Shown piece by piece: positions 48,500-62,409 of a DNA stretch of 64,000 nt. Position 1 is the stretch's first letter. Every line of letters begins with the position of its first letter. The stretch lies in the NCBI GenBank assembly GCA_022749755.1, contig CM040453.1, positions 6,966,102 through 7,030,101 of the forward strand. Direction: 5' to 3'. Both the position numbers and the translations under genes were made by a program. The notes under the pieces are model-generated. The model was given only the letters and a program-made list of their open reading frames with translations. It searched no databases and was not told the DNA's origin. Origin of the DNA: Azadirachta indica. Its lineage: Eukaryota > Streptophyta > Magnoliopsida > Sapindales > Meliaceae.

Positions 48500-51400
48500 T
48501 CAATCAGCTAAAAGCTTTTTGTACTCTTCCAGCAGCTTTGGGATATCAACTATACGCAACTGGATGGATATAAACAATGAAGTTAAAAATGAGAAAACAT
48601 ATAAAATACTGGAAAGAATCTGCAACAACATGACATGATGCATCAGATGCGTGGAGAAAAATGACAGAACATGAAGGAGATACACAGGCTTTGAGGTTAA
48701 ATACAGCTTTCTCACAAACCATGTTTTGACAAGCAATAACATACCATCATGCCTTCAATGGATGGGATGAAAATTTTAACACACACATTTTATCCATGCC
48801 ACAATGATCAAACAACTAAAGCCAAAACTAAATAAATAATATTTTACAAAGGCAAGTCATCAGAATACTGAAGTAGTATTCCTTATTTCTTCAATGAAAG
48901 TTACACTACCATACTAGGGAATATTAAGATTCTCAGAAATTCATAAAAATCAGCCAAAAGAGAGAACTAAAGACTGCATCCAGATTGTTCTTAATCAATC
49001 ATACCTGAGTAGCATTTTTCAGATGATAAAATGTATAAGCATCTTTTCCAGGAAGATCAGTCTCAGTCTGGAAATAAGGTCCACCATTGGCTCTGGCATA
49101 TATAAAAACACAACAGCAATGAGACAATAATTATATGGCGAAGTATAGAAATGAAATAAAAACTCATTCAACAGATGCAAGACACTCATACAAACGGATG
49201 CATCCTAATTGTCTAGAGAGATCTTACTTAACAAAAGGATTGATCGCAAATTTTGCAGCACTAATTTCATGCTTGAAGCACTCCAGATAATCAATTCTGG
49301 CTCATGTGTAAATATGTTTTAACTAACATGTACTGTCATGCATGGGAAGGTAAGGATATTTATCAAATGCTGGAATAAAGAGATGTAAGAATTGTTTTCA
49401 CGACTCAATTTGTCTATGTCCAGTAACATATTGGTCACCTCAACAATCAATGAACTCTAACAGACACAGCCAAATCTATTAGCTATTTGCTCAACCCTTC
49501 CCAGAGCCTTGCATTGAAAATTCACCTTTGTTGATAATACCCTGGTGCATTGTCCATAAATAAATTCTTTTAAAAAGAAAAAATTATTATTACTTCTTCA
49601 CAATTATCTTCAACTTTTAATTCGATCTGGCGAGTTTCCATCAGATATGCTATCAGAAAACCAATGTCTCATCTACTCTGTATCAGTCATTTTTAACAGA
49701 TTTTTCATATGGCCAATGATTTTCAGTCTGCTAATATTCTAACCAAATTGTTCTCAGCTAGGAGGCAAAGCAATCATTCAAAATAAATAGAACAAAAAGA
49801 AGGCCATTCTTTTATTGAGATCAGAGTCAGAAACATGTATAAACCAAAAGATAATCAAGGCATTAAGCACTAAACATCTGCCAGGTTCAGATATTGAGAC
49901 AATTATTTCAGCTTTTATGATTTTGGGAACCATAAAACATGCAATGATTTGTCCATAAGTGATGCTTACAGTTGACAGCTAATCAGTCGTTGATAATCAC
50001 GAAGCAAGGGGCCAAGCTCTCTAAGTGGTATTGAACTAGGTGTAGACTTCTTCCAGTGATCACGAAGCACCTGAGCGGCCTTTTTTCCCAACCAGCAAAT
50101 ATTATCAGCAGACAATACACAGCAGATGCATCATGAAAATCATCAAATTTACCTGAACGTGGGAAACTTGTCCATTACTGAAAACTCCTGCTCCCATTAA
50201 CCTTGAAGCTAGTTCAAGGAATTCTTTGTCTTCAAATTCATCCACAATTTGAAGCCCTGGACTAGAGAGTGAAACTGAAATCTCCAACTTTTTCTGTAGT
50301 TCTGCAACAGCGGAATTTTCTTTCTGGCTATCCTGCAGAAGATATGAGCATCATTACCAATTCTAGAAATTTAAAAGGCAACAAACATAGGTTGTACGGG
50401 TACCATAAGAAATCAAGGGAAAACTAGATGTCTTAGGATGGCGCTCAACTTTAAATATGCTAAAAACTTGCTTTACCTCACGCAAAGTAATTGATCTTTG
50501 AACTTTAAGAAAATGAAGACAAAAGCTTATAACAAGCATCGGAAGTAAACAGATATATGGTTGTAGTTTTTTAAATAACTTAATTTGAAATTCAAATTCC
50601 CAAACAAACTAAAATACTTGTTAAACCTATCAATTGGGTACTTAATGATGCATAAGGCAGGTCATATATTCCAACAACATGCATATATCAAAATGTTGTG
50701 AGTTGTTTCATGAGGACAATTTTCCTTGACTATTTATAAATTAGCCAACAGGCAAAGGATATGTTTCAAATTTCAAAATTCATTAAGACATACGATGAAT
50801 ATTGTACTTGTTGCAAGAACTGATAGTTAAGAGAAGCTCAAAACCCTTGACCCACTGGCTTCATAAGCATAAATTTAACAAAAGGATTCAGGTGTAACTG
50901 GTGCAATACCTTGAATACAGATTGAGAATTATCTTTTTCTGTTGCCATATCCTTATTTTCGGGAAGAACTCCTGGTGGTGATTCAGTATACCGCTTCACA
51001 ATCGGGTCATCTACAAAATGAATAAACAGTGGCAGGGGTTACATGTTATGTTTTAGATCTCAAGTTTGACGAGCATGAAATCAGAAAGATATGTCCATTG
51101 CTCTTAGACACTCCAATTGTACTAGGTAACTAAAAATTCTACAGCACTATCTTGTAATTGCATGTTCTTTCTAGTAATATCCATTTCTCTTTGACATCAT
51201 ATTGCAACTAAAACATGGTTTTAATAGTTTACTTTCTGTTGATTAAAATAGCTCAAGCTTTTCATTCTTTAGCAGTCCTCTAATCTTTGGCAAGATGGAA
51301 ATGATTCTGGATCACAAATAAGACTGGGAAAAAACTATGTCAAAAATTTGAAATTAATCCAATTAGTTATGGCCATTCTCATGTTATATGCAAATAAATC

Positions 51401-54400
51401 AGCAAAATGTCTAAGTCTTCTAACATCATTCACTTGAAACACACTGAACTACTCACAGTAATCAAGCAAAATCTCTGAGTCTACATGAAAAATATATTTG
51501 AAAGTCCAGAAGTGAATGTTACATAAACCATATTTCCTAAAGTGATCTCATCAAAAACTTCTTTAGAGAAAGTGAACACTTTAACAAATGAAATTAAAAG
51601 GCTAATTTAGTACCTTCAGGAACCAACCACCACATATCCCCAAATGTTGACTTCCCATCAAACCCACCAAACAAGAGATAGCGCGAGCCCAAACATGTCA
51701 TAGAATGGTATGCTCGAGGAGAAGGAGGTTCATTGCCAATAGGCAATCTCTTCCACTGTGCAGACACTAAATTGGCATAAACAATTAGGCCAAAGTTCAG
51801 AATTCAAATAAATGAAAGGTAAAGAAAAGAACAATCATCAGCTCTGTAAACCATATTATGCCAAATAATAAATGTAATCAATCAAAGGATCTGCATTTAT
51901 CAGTTGCAAGGGTTACAGAATTTCATCACTAACCACAATGACTTCAAGTAAGCAGCCTTATACAAAAACAACACAGATGGTTCATTAACATCATATTGGC
52001 AAATCAAACAGGCATCTTTTTGGGTCTAAGTGAGAAGTATTAAAGCACTCACCTCTGTCTAAAATAATACAGTCATTATAATAAATGTCATAACGACTCA
52101 ACCAACCACCAGTTCCATGTCCTCCAAACAGCAAGAGCTGCAAAAAAATAAATAAATAAATAAACCTTCAAAGTAAGGCAAAGTATGAGAAGATATTTGA
52201 GCTTCAGGAAGTATAAAACTCAAAAGTGTGGGAAGGAAATTCTCTGAGCTTAAAAATATAACAGTCATAAGAAACTCGATGTCCTACATTTCTTAGGTGC
52301 TGCGATTCTAAATTCTAAAGTTTCCTTCTCTCTTATTTTGTGACAGGTTGGAGGTAACACGACCACTTCCTAGCAATATCAAGCCTCCTAACATTTCTCT
52401 AGCATTTTATTTTGCTATTAACAGCTCTGACCAAAACTGCCACAACTGCCATAAAGGATTAACCAAAGAAGAATAAAGTACTAAAAGGTATGACAATTTT
52501 AAAATGCAGGGTAAACATCCAAGCTAGACAGCAATGATTTCATCCAAGAATTCCCAAACGCTGTACTGACAATTTCAAATATAAGATATGTAGATCAAAG
52601 TCTAAGAGAGAAGGAAAGATAAATTATGCCCTATATCATCATCCCAATAACCGAAACTTAATGTTGAAACATAGGTGGTCATGCTCAAGTAAATGCACTA
52701 CACTTCAAATGTTTAGAAGGCAACTTTCCAATAGGAAGAGGAATCATAATTTTCCTCTGGAACATAAATTGGTTATGATAATATTGCAAAGGAAAATAGC
52801 AACAATCTTATAAATGGGTTCCCATGGTCAAAACCAACCATCAAATGTTCCAGCTTGCACATCACTGATAGACTTTAACATGAAATGCCTTTAAAATTTA
52901 GCACTCATGCAAAGGGTACTAACATGGTTGTTGGTGTCATAATAGACAATGATAATTTCACATAACAATAGATGTGGACAATTCTGTTCAAGTGACAGCA
53001 CCAGCAGAGCAGGCAAGTGGTATGCCTAAATTTGTAGTAGATCAATGCATATTTGGGTCTCTAACATTTCCTCTTTTACATCTTTTTGTCAAGTATTGTC
53101 AGATTTTTAAGAAATAAGTTAGGAAACAAAATTTGAATTAATTATTGCAGATTTGATTAGCTTTCTGTTTCCTATTTTCTAGCCTAGAGATTTATTAATT
53201 ATTGGATTTTCTGATTTGGTGGAATTTCTATGTGGGGGTTTTCTCTTCTATATATATTGTACTTGTTTCTTATGAAAGAATATATAGTAGAGATGTTTTC
53301 ATCCTAAAAACCTACAAGTATGATAGACAGGCATGACTGACAACTATAAAGATAAACATTGTCTCCCAGCCCACAAGAAGACATGTTTACCACCCCTAAA
53401 ACTTTGAAGCAACAGCTGGCATCTTCATGAGGTATACTTTTCATAAGTTTTTAGAAGCTGATTCCAACATCAGACAACATCAATACTAGCACACATTAAT
53501 CTACCCTTAAAGAAATTTTTGCTTCACATCAATGCAGAGATAAATATTAAGGGTTTTAGATATGTCGCTACATAGTGTCCTCCAGATGCTATAGTATGAC
53601 CACAGCGGGAAGAAGGTGCTTGACCAGGAAGCTTCAATTGGGTCCATCCAGGTGTTTCATTCTCTTCCTTCCACAACAAAGACAAAAAATAAACACAAGT
53701 TAGTAAATAAAGAACTCAAGGAAACATGAAAGAATATCATCACACTGATCAGATAGAAGCCATCACTAATGAAAGTAACTGGAAGGCATGCAGGGAACAA
53801 GATTGAGAGAAAACAACGATGGCCTAATAGGAAGAAGAATACAAATTCCATTCCTGCTTCATGCACTTAAGATTTCTACTTTCTATTGTGGTTCTTCTTA
53901 CCTAAACTCACTCAACATTTATTAATTTATGGTCATCTATAGTTTCTCTCTTCTTAATAACCCAAACAAGAAAAAGAAAAAATATGAGACAGGAAATATA
54001 ATTTTCAGCATCTAAACATTAACATGACATGGTAAACATGTTACATGCCCTTGAATGAAGAACTTGCTGCATAGTTTGTCAAGAGATGAGGTGGTGGATG
54101 CCACAACAAAAATAAAGAATTTCTAGCAAGAGAAAATGCACCACCCAGAATGTAAAGTATTAAGATGGAAATGACAATTTTACTACATACCTCCTTCAAT
54201 GAGTCCCTTTAAAGCCCATAAATCACCCATGATTGGCCCACCACCACCTACCAAAGTTAATAACAGCTCTCATATCAGAGAAAAACTTAATGAACAGAGG
54301 CAAATTTTTTATGTCCAGAAATGAACTACAAGGTTAGCAGCTCTACCAACATAATGCTGAAACCAATGACTATACTGTAATTACCATAACCACTATCTAA

Positions 54401-57400
54401 GGTATACATCCAAGGCATTGGTCATAAGATTATAATAACACACAATAAAGTATTTACCAAGTACAAAAAGAAAAAAGACAACAAAAGAAAAATAACTTCA
54501 AAGTCTACAAGGGCCTCTCTTTACAAATAAAGCAAGAATAACTCTTAATTTGATACTAGAACAAAAGGGAATACCATGTTTGGTCAAAGACGGTCACATA
54601 TGTCTTCTTGTGGAAGATATATTTCCATGCATAATACCAAGAGCTATACTCAAGTATTATTGTTGCTATTATCAAACAAGAATTTCTACTGTTACCAAAT
54701 GTCATGTCAATGAGGAATAGAGGATAAGCTCCAAGATTGATGATTGTTTTACTGGCACGCAAAGTAACAACTATCACATTTATGATACAGAATTGGCATA
54801 GGACATAAATGAGTTAGGGACAAAGGCAATTAAGTATGCATGTAGTAAAGAAATTTAAAACCGAAAATTGTGTTTGGCATTGCAATTATTATACAGGTGT
54901 AACATAAGAGATCTGAAGGAGATTAGGAATACTTTTATAAATATTCTTTTCTGGAAAAAAAAAAAAGAAAGAAGACGTGAGTTGAAACTATTGGTCAAGC
55001 ACAACCTCATAAAAATAACACTCAAGTGCAATATACGAAAAGTAATGGCTGTTGACATAAAATAGGACAAAGTATGCCACTTCACCTCTGCCACCATAAA
55101 CAAGCAATCGCTTCTCGAGCATAGTAGCTGTATGGCCACATCTCGGTGGTGGCACTGATCCAGAAACTGGTAGCTCCATCCACTCAAGTGATACTTTTTG
55201 AGGAACCAGATGGCATGTAAAAACATTTGACATCAGTTGTACGGAATTTTGCACAGTGAATAGAACTCAACAAATGACAAATAAAGAAAATAAGATCCCC
55301 AGGCTTGAGCAAAGACATTACTTGTGTCCAAGACATATACATCTGATAACCACTTTTTACCATCCCAGCCACCATACCTGTACTCAATTCAATTCTCATA
55401 AAAATTAACATCATACAGTAAATAACAAATTTTACTGGCTATTTGATAACGAATGCAAGGTATCACCACACACATAACAATTTTCCGGTTTTCAATGGCT
55501 GAAGCAGCTGCAAAATCCCGTGGAGAAGGTAAATCACCAAAGCTGGTTAGCTCTGACCATTGCCATATGTCTGGAGCAAACATTAAATTAACAATTTCCA
55601 ACAGGTCAAGAACAGGTCATGCAACCAGAAATAGCACGACTGCAAAATTATTATCACAATGCTTTATTTGAAGCATTGCATAAATAAATTCTTACCTGTG
55701 TCCAGAACCCAGAAGTCACCCAACCTGCAATGCCATCATATTTAAAATAATGTACAGATTTGACATGTATGAAATCCAGAAAGATTTGTACACCAAGAGG
55801 CGCACCTTTTACTACCAAAGCGCCCACCAAAGACGAACATATGACAGTCAATTGCAACTGCAATGTGAAATGCTCGTGGGCTAGGACCCACCTGCCCATC
55901 AGAACCATTTCCAGTGCACTCTGGCTGAAACCATAATTTGTTGTCTGCAGCAATCCAAAAGCAAACTTAATGAACTGTACCAAACATATAAGGAATGCTA
56001 GTGATTATCATATATTCTAAGCTCTTTTCTTTTTCTTTTTCTTTTTCTTTTTCTTTCTTCACTTTCTGTTGGGGTGGGGATGCATATGTCAATGAGAGAG
56101 CATTTGCATGTGTGCCAGTTACAGAAAATCTACTGAAATTGAAAGGGATGAAGCCCAAAGAGGGGGAAAAAAAAAAAAAAAAAAAAGAAAAAACCTGTCA
56201 CGCATAAGATTGAAAAATCCATAGAACCATAACAAATAAAATAGATTCAAGAGAATACAAAGGATCTGCAAGCACAACAAAGAAGATCCTAAGAAAATCT
56301 AGTTTCAATTCATGCATTGTCAACTGAACCCCTTCAAAGGCACCATTCCACTCCTTACACAACATTCATCATGCATAGACAAGCAGTTTTCAAAGCTACA
56401 CTTCTGTGTTTGTCAGCAAACTTCCCAGCCAACAACAAACAATTACAACAGTATTCCCAGCATCACCTAAGAAATTCCTAACGGTGTGAACAAGAGCAAA
56501 GCTCCATAGCAACAAGCATTGACTGAGAATGGGACCACCAACCCTGAAGCAGATTTCTTATAAAAAATTCTAAAATGCATTCCTTTATCCAGTTTGGCGT
56601 CATAAAATTATGATGCAGATAAGCTGAGGAAACAAAAAATCCCACTTCTGCTTGCCCTATATCTGGTAAACCAGCTTCACAGGACCCATCTCACTCCTTC
56701 AACTTATATGATCTTACTTCTAAGTCCTAGCTCCTTGAGTTTTCCTGTACAACTCACCTCAATTCAAAAGCGAGATAGAGAAAGCAACGACTAAACATGT
56801 TTCCTAACTTTGAACCACCTACCTTGGGATCATGGCTGAAAAGCCGACAAGCAAACACAGATACCTCCCCTTAAATTTTTTTCTTTTGAAGTGAAGAATC
56901 AGAAGAAAATTACTGCAAGGGAGGCAACTCCAAGACAGACGAGCTAGTTTTAGTTTTTGCCACCTCAGTGAATTTCTTTCTAAACTGTTTTCAGTCAATA
57001 TATTTTCAGTAGCATACAAGGAACAGGAAAAGGTCGAGATACTTTCATTGAAATGAATCTAAACCTTTTTCCCATTTCCCTAAGTTTTGTCTTCTTACAA
57101 GGAGCCATATAATTCAACCTCAGAATGGCCAAAATAAATTACTTCGGTATTTAATCAAACATTCATCAATAAAAAACAAAAAACAACCGCACTGCACCTA
57201 TATTATGCCTGTGCCTGTCATTTAAAAAGGAAAAGTTGAGCATGGAAATTTACTTACATATCCTTCCTTTTTCCAAGTCCCTAACCAATATGAAAACTAG
57301 GCCCATGTATACCACCAAAGCCTCTCATTAGTATCCTTCAAATGCAGAATGGATCATGCATTTCAAACAACAAGGACCATGAATGTTATCTCCTAGTTGA

Positions 57401-57993
57401 TTTTTCTTCAGAGCCAAACCAAGTGTAAGGAACTTTTTTTTTTTTCCTCCGTCAATGATGACAGGGAAAATCCTGTAGTAATTAATACGAAAAATGGCAC
57501 CATCTATCAACTAAAGTAGAATCGAGCTACTTAAAAAAACCATAGTTGAAAATCAACATGCATACAAAAACAGGTCGTATACTGCCCATAAACACTAAAT
57601 ACAATGCAAACACTTCTTCTGGTGCAGAAAACATCCCGCAACGACATAAACTTTAAAGAATTACCCGGAAATTCATAAAGCAAATTAAAAATTTAACAAC
57701 GAAATGCATAAAAGCAAGCTGATAAACGAAAGAAAAAAATTACCAATATCATAAACAACGACATCGCTAAGAAATTTCTTCTCTACGAGGCCACCGAACA
57801 CCACCACCTTCGATTTGCCGATATTGACGGCCGTATGACCACTGTTAATCGAAATAACAATCAGTAACAAATTCTTGATCATGTGAACATTATTGCACTT
57901 CAGATATGCAGAAAGTGGGAAGGGAAATTACCTGCGAGGTTGAGGAAGAGTTCCGCCGAAGTCGGAGGAAGAAGCTCGAACCCAATAATGCAT
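48500..57993 (-). CDS. Kelch-repeat protein (At1g51540/At1g74150 type)
   Basis: Sixteen exons encode 501 residues. Exons: 57993-57932, 57841-57744, 55944-55806, 55724-55696, 55570-55474, 55377-55322, 55193-55086, 54247-54191, 53663-53572, 52137-52053, 51766-51614, 51010-50910, 50332-50153, 50070-49970, 49092-49005, 48559-48500. The N-terminal ~325 residues form about six kelch blades with VVVFGG, FVFGG, YGGWDG, VYGGRG, LLFGGHG and LLFGGFDG motifs and following D-W/L strands, predicting a beta-propeller for protein binding. No F-box or BTB is present. The C-terminal ~170 residues are helical ([39 protein letters not shown]). Family function is poorly known. Intron 2 is 1.8 kb. Exon 14 has two possible acceptors (50070 or 50079), the second adding Ala-Ala-Gln. 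The acceptor of exon 7 (AAAAAG) is weak. Confidence 0.88.
56026..56060. repeat. (TTTTC)n repeat in kelch-gene intron 2
   Basis: A pentanucleotide run of TTTTC units; a long A run follows at 56165-56186. Both are in the large second intron. Confidence 0.85.
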
Positions 57994-58094
57994 TTCTGCC
58001 CAGACGAGATCGCACTCTGTTTCTTGAGCTGACTTTGCTACTCACTACCAGCAAATCAGGAATGCTAATCATCGAGAGTCTACGGAGTTAATTT

Positions 58095-60987
58095 CGTTCG
58101 TTGGTTGTTTTCTTATAAAAATAGAGGTATTATCACGTTTCTCTACTCACGTTTGGCATAATATCGCTTGGCAAGTTTTTTTGTAAAAATAAGCACTGAC
58201 CATCCTTTATTTTGCCGTTTATGATATTTAAAAGTTGATTTCTTGATCAAAAAGTCAAGGGTAAAACTGTAAATTTAACTAATCATTTTAAATTTATTTT
58301 TAAATAATAACTTTTTGATCCCTAAACTTTAAAAAATAATAAATTAAAACATAATTTATCTTATTTCAATAAATTCATTCGTATTGTTATGACAAAATTA
58401 AATAATATTAAAATTAAGAATAAAAATAAAAATTGACCATTGTAGTTTTATTTTTCACAAATTAATATACTACATTAATAAATTAAATTAAAAAATTCAC
58501 GTTACATTAAAATTTTATAAAACACAAATAATTCTAATAATAAAAAATTAATATCGTATTAAAATTCTAGAGAATATGGATAATTCTTACAATATAATAC
58601 TTTGATTTAATAATTATAACAATTCATAAAATTATAAAAACTTAATAAAAATTTATTAAAACCTCCTCCAATCAAAATAAAATCTAAATTATAAATATTA
58701 GTAAATTTTAAAAGAAAAGAATTAATTAAAAAATAAATACTACAAATTAAATTTTCAAGCAAATTAATGTAATAAATTGCAACATATGAATAACAATAAT
58801 ATGCATATATATATATATATATGTAAAATATTCTAAAAATTTAATTGATTGAATTAATTACTCCTAAAATTGAAGATAAAATTTAATATATCTTACGTAA
58901 TGCAAACATACAATTGTCAAACTTAAAATTAATTAACTAAAACTTTTCACTATTTAAAAGTATTTTCAATAATATTAAAAATTTCAAATCTATGACTTAA
59001 GTTTAAGAATAAAATATAAATTAAAAATAATGTTAAGAATTAAGACATGATTTAAATCCATCGTATTTTGTATTTTTTTTTATACTTTTTAAGTATAAAA
59101 TAATGTTATTTTAGTAACAAAATTTATAAATATTGATAAAATGGATATTTTATATAGATATTTATGGATATTTTAAAATATAAGTACCCTAATATATTCT
59201 AAACGAATATTATATACTTTTATTATATTTGTACCATATATAATTTTATATTTATTATATATTTACTATCAAAATATAATACAGATAAATATATTGATGG
59301 GTTCTGCAGCTTATGTCGATTTAAATGACTTTATATTTCTTTTTTGTGCTTACTCAATATGGAGAGTTTTTTGGATTCTTGTCTATTTAATCAGGGTAAA
59401 TAAGTAATTGTATATAATTTTATTATTAGTCTAGATGATAAGGATTAATTTGTTAAGATTGTAGAAATTTATTCTTATTTAGTGTTTCATCAAAGTTTAG
59501 GGACTATAATAAATCTGTACTTGCAGTAAATTTTATCAAAATTTTTATAAGGGTAAAATAAAGTAGAGGTGGTAAGTAATTTTTAGAAAGATACTTTTCA
59601 TATGATATTATTATCGGCGAATGTGATAACACCTCTTTAAAAAAATATTATTTATTTAAAAAAATAAAATATTTTTATCATTTTTTTTATTTGTTAAAAT
59701 TTTAATATCAATTTTCCAATATTAGTTTAAACCCAATAATCCAATTATTTGGTGAATATTTTTTTAACACTATCTTACATACAAATGTAGGATATCTTGT
59801 TATTATTTATATCTTAGTAATAATTTATAATATCATACTATATAGTAAAAATATGAGCTCTTTTATATCATTTGTAAGCCTTCCATATTAGAACTTTTCT
59901 CCATAATATTAATTGAAGTTGTTGAATTTAATATTTAGCTTTTATGATATTGTGTACAAAACGTAATTTCCATGTGCTACGACTTTCCAATTCTAAATCA
60001 ATGGATGATCTAACAATTTTAAATAGATTTAGATTTTTGAAGATAATGATCCAACATTTGTTTGTAATAATTTACTTGATTTAATTAATATTTATCAAAA
60101 AAAATAAAATAAAATAAAATAAAAATACTGAAAATTTTTATGTGATTTCAAATCACCTATTATAAGAAAACACGCTTAGTAATTAAATAATTTAATAAGT
60201 TATAAAAGGATGCAAACACCAATATCATTTAAATAAATGAAAACTCTCTCTTTAATTTTGTCGTCGCAATAATATATAATGAACTAGTTAGAATTGTTCA
60301 ACGAGCTCCACTCATTTTATTTATTTTGCTGCAGTTGAAATCCTTTAAAGCTGCAAACTACTTCTTCCGAAAAAATCACACTGATGAAAATTTAATTAAA
60401 CTTAGAAGATATGTTTAGAGTATGTATAATATATGGTACTCTCTATATGCAAATTTTCACAATAAAAAAAAAAATTGTCGAAGAGAGAATAATTTTCACT
60501 TAAAATTTAATTATAGAAGAAATAAAATCATATTTTATTAATATGAAAAAAAAATTTACAATTTCTTCAAATCTTTGAACTGATTATGAAAGCTTTCATA
60601 TATTTATTTTATGCAATAAAAATTTAATTTCGGTTCAATCCTTTAATCTGAAACTCTCTAAACAAAATAATGTATTATGTAAACCATAATATATACTTAA
60701 ATAAACATGTTTAGTACAACACAAAATAAATTTGTTACATTATAAATTATTTATTCTAATGATCTTTTAAACTGCATAAAACGATTTAGATATTATCATA
60801 AAAAGCTAACATAGATAGGAACATGTAAAAGAAATGTACTTATTATTCGTTTACAAGTTACAGGAAATTTACTTTACATTTTCACAAATACAAAAGGCTC
60901 AGGATGCTGAAATATGTTGTAACCACAAGTATACAACGTTGGCTTGCTTATTAAAATTAAACAAAAAAGAGCTAAATTCTAATATTC
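58095..60987. other. AT-rich intergenic DNA, no gene seen
   Basis: The first ~100 bases contain the likely promoter of the kelch gene. The rest is extremely AT-rich, with (AT)n at 58805-58822 and (AAAAT)n at 60102-60130. No open frame or clear transposon end was found. The last ~100 bases are likely 3' flank of the UGT locus. Confidence 0.5.
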
Positions 60988-62340
60988 TCAATACTCCATA
61001 CAAATTCTAATCAATTCATTCACCACCTCATCTATTTCTTCCTCCCGTTTCCCCCTTATTTTCTCACTCATTTCTCTTGCTTTCTTCCTCACTTTCTCTC
61101 CATTTTCGTCCATTACCACCTCTTTTATCGCCTCTGCCAACTCCTCCCTTTCAATCCTTCCATTATTGTTTCTTCTCACTTCTATTCCAACTCCAACATC
61201 TTCAATCAATCTAGCATTCAACGGCTTATCGAGATGCATAGGTGTTGCGATAATCGGAACCCCAAACTTCATGCTTTCCATTACTGAACTCCATCCACAG
61301 TGGCTCACAAACCCTCCAATGCTTGGATGCTCCAAAATTTTGGTCTGCGGCGCCCATCCTTTAATGACCATTGCTCTCTTTCTTGTTCTGTCGAGAAAAT
61401 TCTTTGGCTATTCGTCTTCAAGGTTAACTTTCTGTCCACTTGGGAACCTAACAACCCAGATGAAGTTTAGCTGGCTTAACTCTAATCCTAGAGCTATATC
61501 TTCCATCTCTTTCTTGGAAAGAAAATACTCGCTGCCAAAGGAAAAAAACACCGTCGATGATTTCTTCTTCTGCTCGAGCCATTTGATGATTTCAATTCCC
61601 TCGCCGTCTTCCTCGACAGGGTCTTGAACCAGTGGACCGACTGTAACCACCTTCTTCTTCAATAAATCAGAGAGATAGTCTAGGTGTTGCGCTTCGAGTT
61701 CTCGAAAAGTTTTTATCAGAATAATGTCACATGAGCGTTGGAAGCATTGAGCAACTCTGTCTTGATCCCTGAGGCCATTGGAACGTGATTGCTGTAAGTG
61801 GGATAACTTCAGTGTCATGTAATCATGAATAAAAATTGCAGGAGAAGGAAACTCTTCACCCGGTTTCTCCGCAGTATGACGTTTGAAAGCTGTCATCGTT
61901 GCAGAAGTAACAAGAAAATGAACAGCCGGCATGTTCTGCGACAAAGCTATCGCTGGCGCCCACGGCTGAAGAAAATCATATTTGACCAAATCCGGCTTCA
62001 GGTTTTTCAAAATCCTGGAGAAACTAGGACTAGACATGTCGAAAGCTTTTTTCAGAGTAGGCATGAGGTGAAGTGGTAAGCCTTTAGTAGTGTGATAGTG
62101 AGGAGGAAGCTCAGGCAAGGATGGAAGATGAAGCTCAACAAGCTGTATAGAAAGTGAAAACTTAGCAGGAAGTTTAATGGAACTGAGAATTGCAGGCGTT
62201 GAACAAAAATATATACAGAAGTTTCTCTTAGCAAGCTTCTTGGCCAGCTATAGAAATGGAGTTACATGACCATGAGCAAGCCAAGGCAACATCAGAACAC
62301 TAAAATTTCTCTGCCTGTTATCCATGATTCTCTCTGCCAT
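60988..62340 (-). pseudogene. UGT94-like glycosyltransferase with two in-frame TAG stops
   Basis: A single uninterrupted frame apart from two stop codons spans 451 codons, the usual length of this family-1 UDP-glycosyltransferase group. It opens MAERIMDNRQRNFSVLMLPW and has LAHGHVTPFL with the catalytic-type His25. TAG replaces the expected glutamate at codon 31 (62250-62248), before LAKKLAKRNF. A second TAG is at codon 311 (61410-61408), before PKNFLDRTRKR. The PSPG box runs from Trp329 to residue 372 (WAPQTKILEHPSIGGFVSHC ... ATPMHLDK). Its last position, normally Gln, is Lys. Relatives extend sugar chains on flavonoid or apocarotenoid glycosides (citrus rhamnosyltransferases, crocetin glucosyltransferases). 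No frameshift exists and the TATA box is intact, so loss of function looks recent. Sequencing error at both sites is a less likely alternative. Confidence 0.85.
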
Positions 62341-62389
62341 AGCCGCATGTATGCTTCCTTGCTTTCAGCATGACTTGGCGGCAGAGGAA

Positions 62390-62399
62390 TTTATATAGC
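62390..62399 (-). promoter_or_regulatory. TATA box of the UGT pseudogene
   Basis: On the minus strand CTATATAAAT lies about 50-60 bases upstream of the ATG at 62340, a normal distance for a short plant leader. Confidence 0.6.
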
Positions 62400-62409
62400 A
62401 AGAGGTGGA

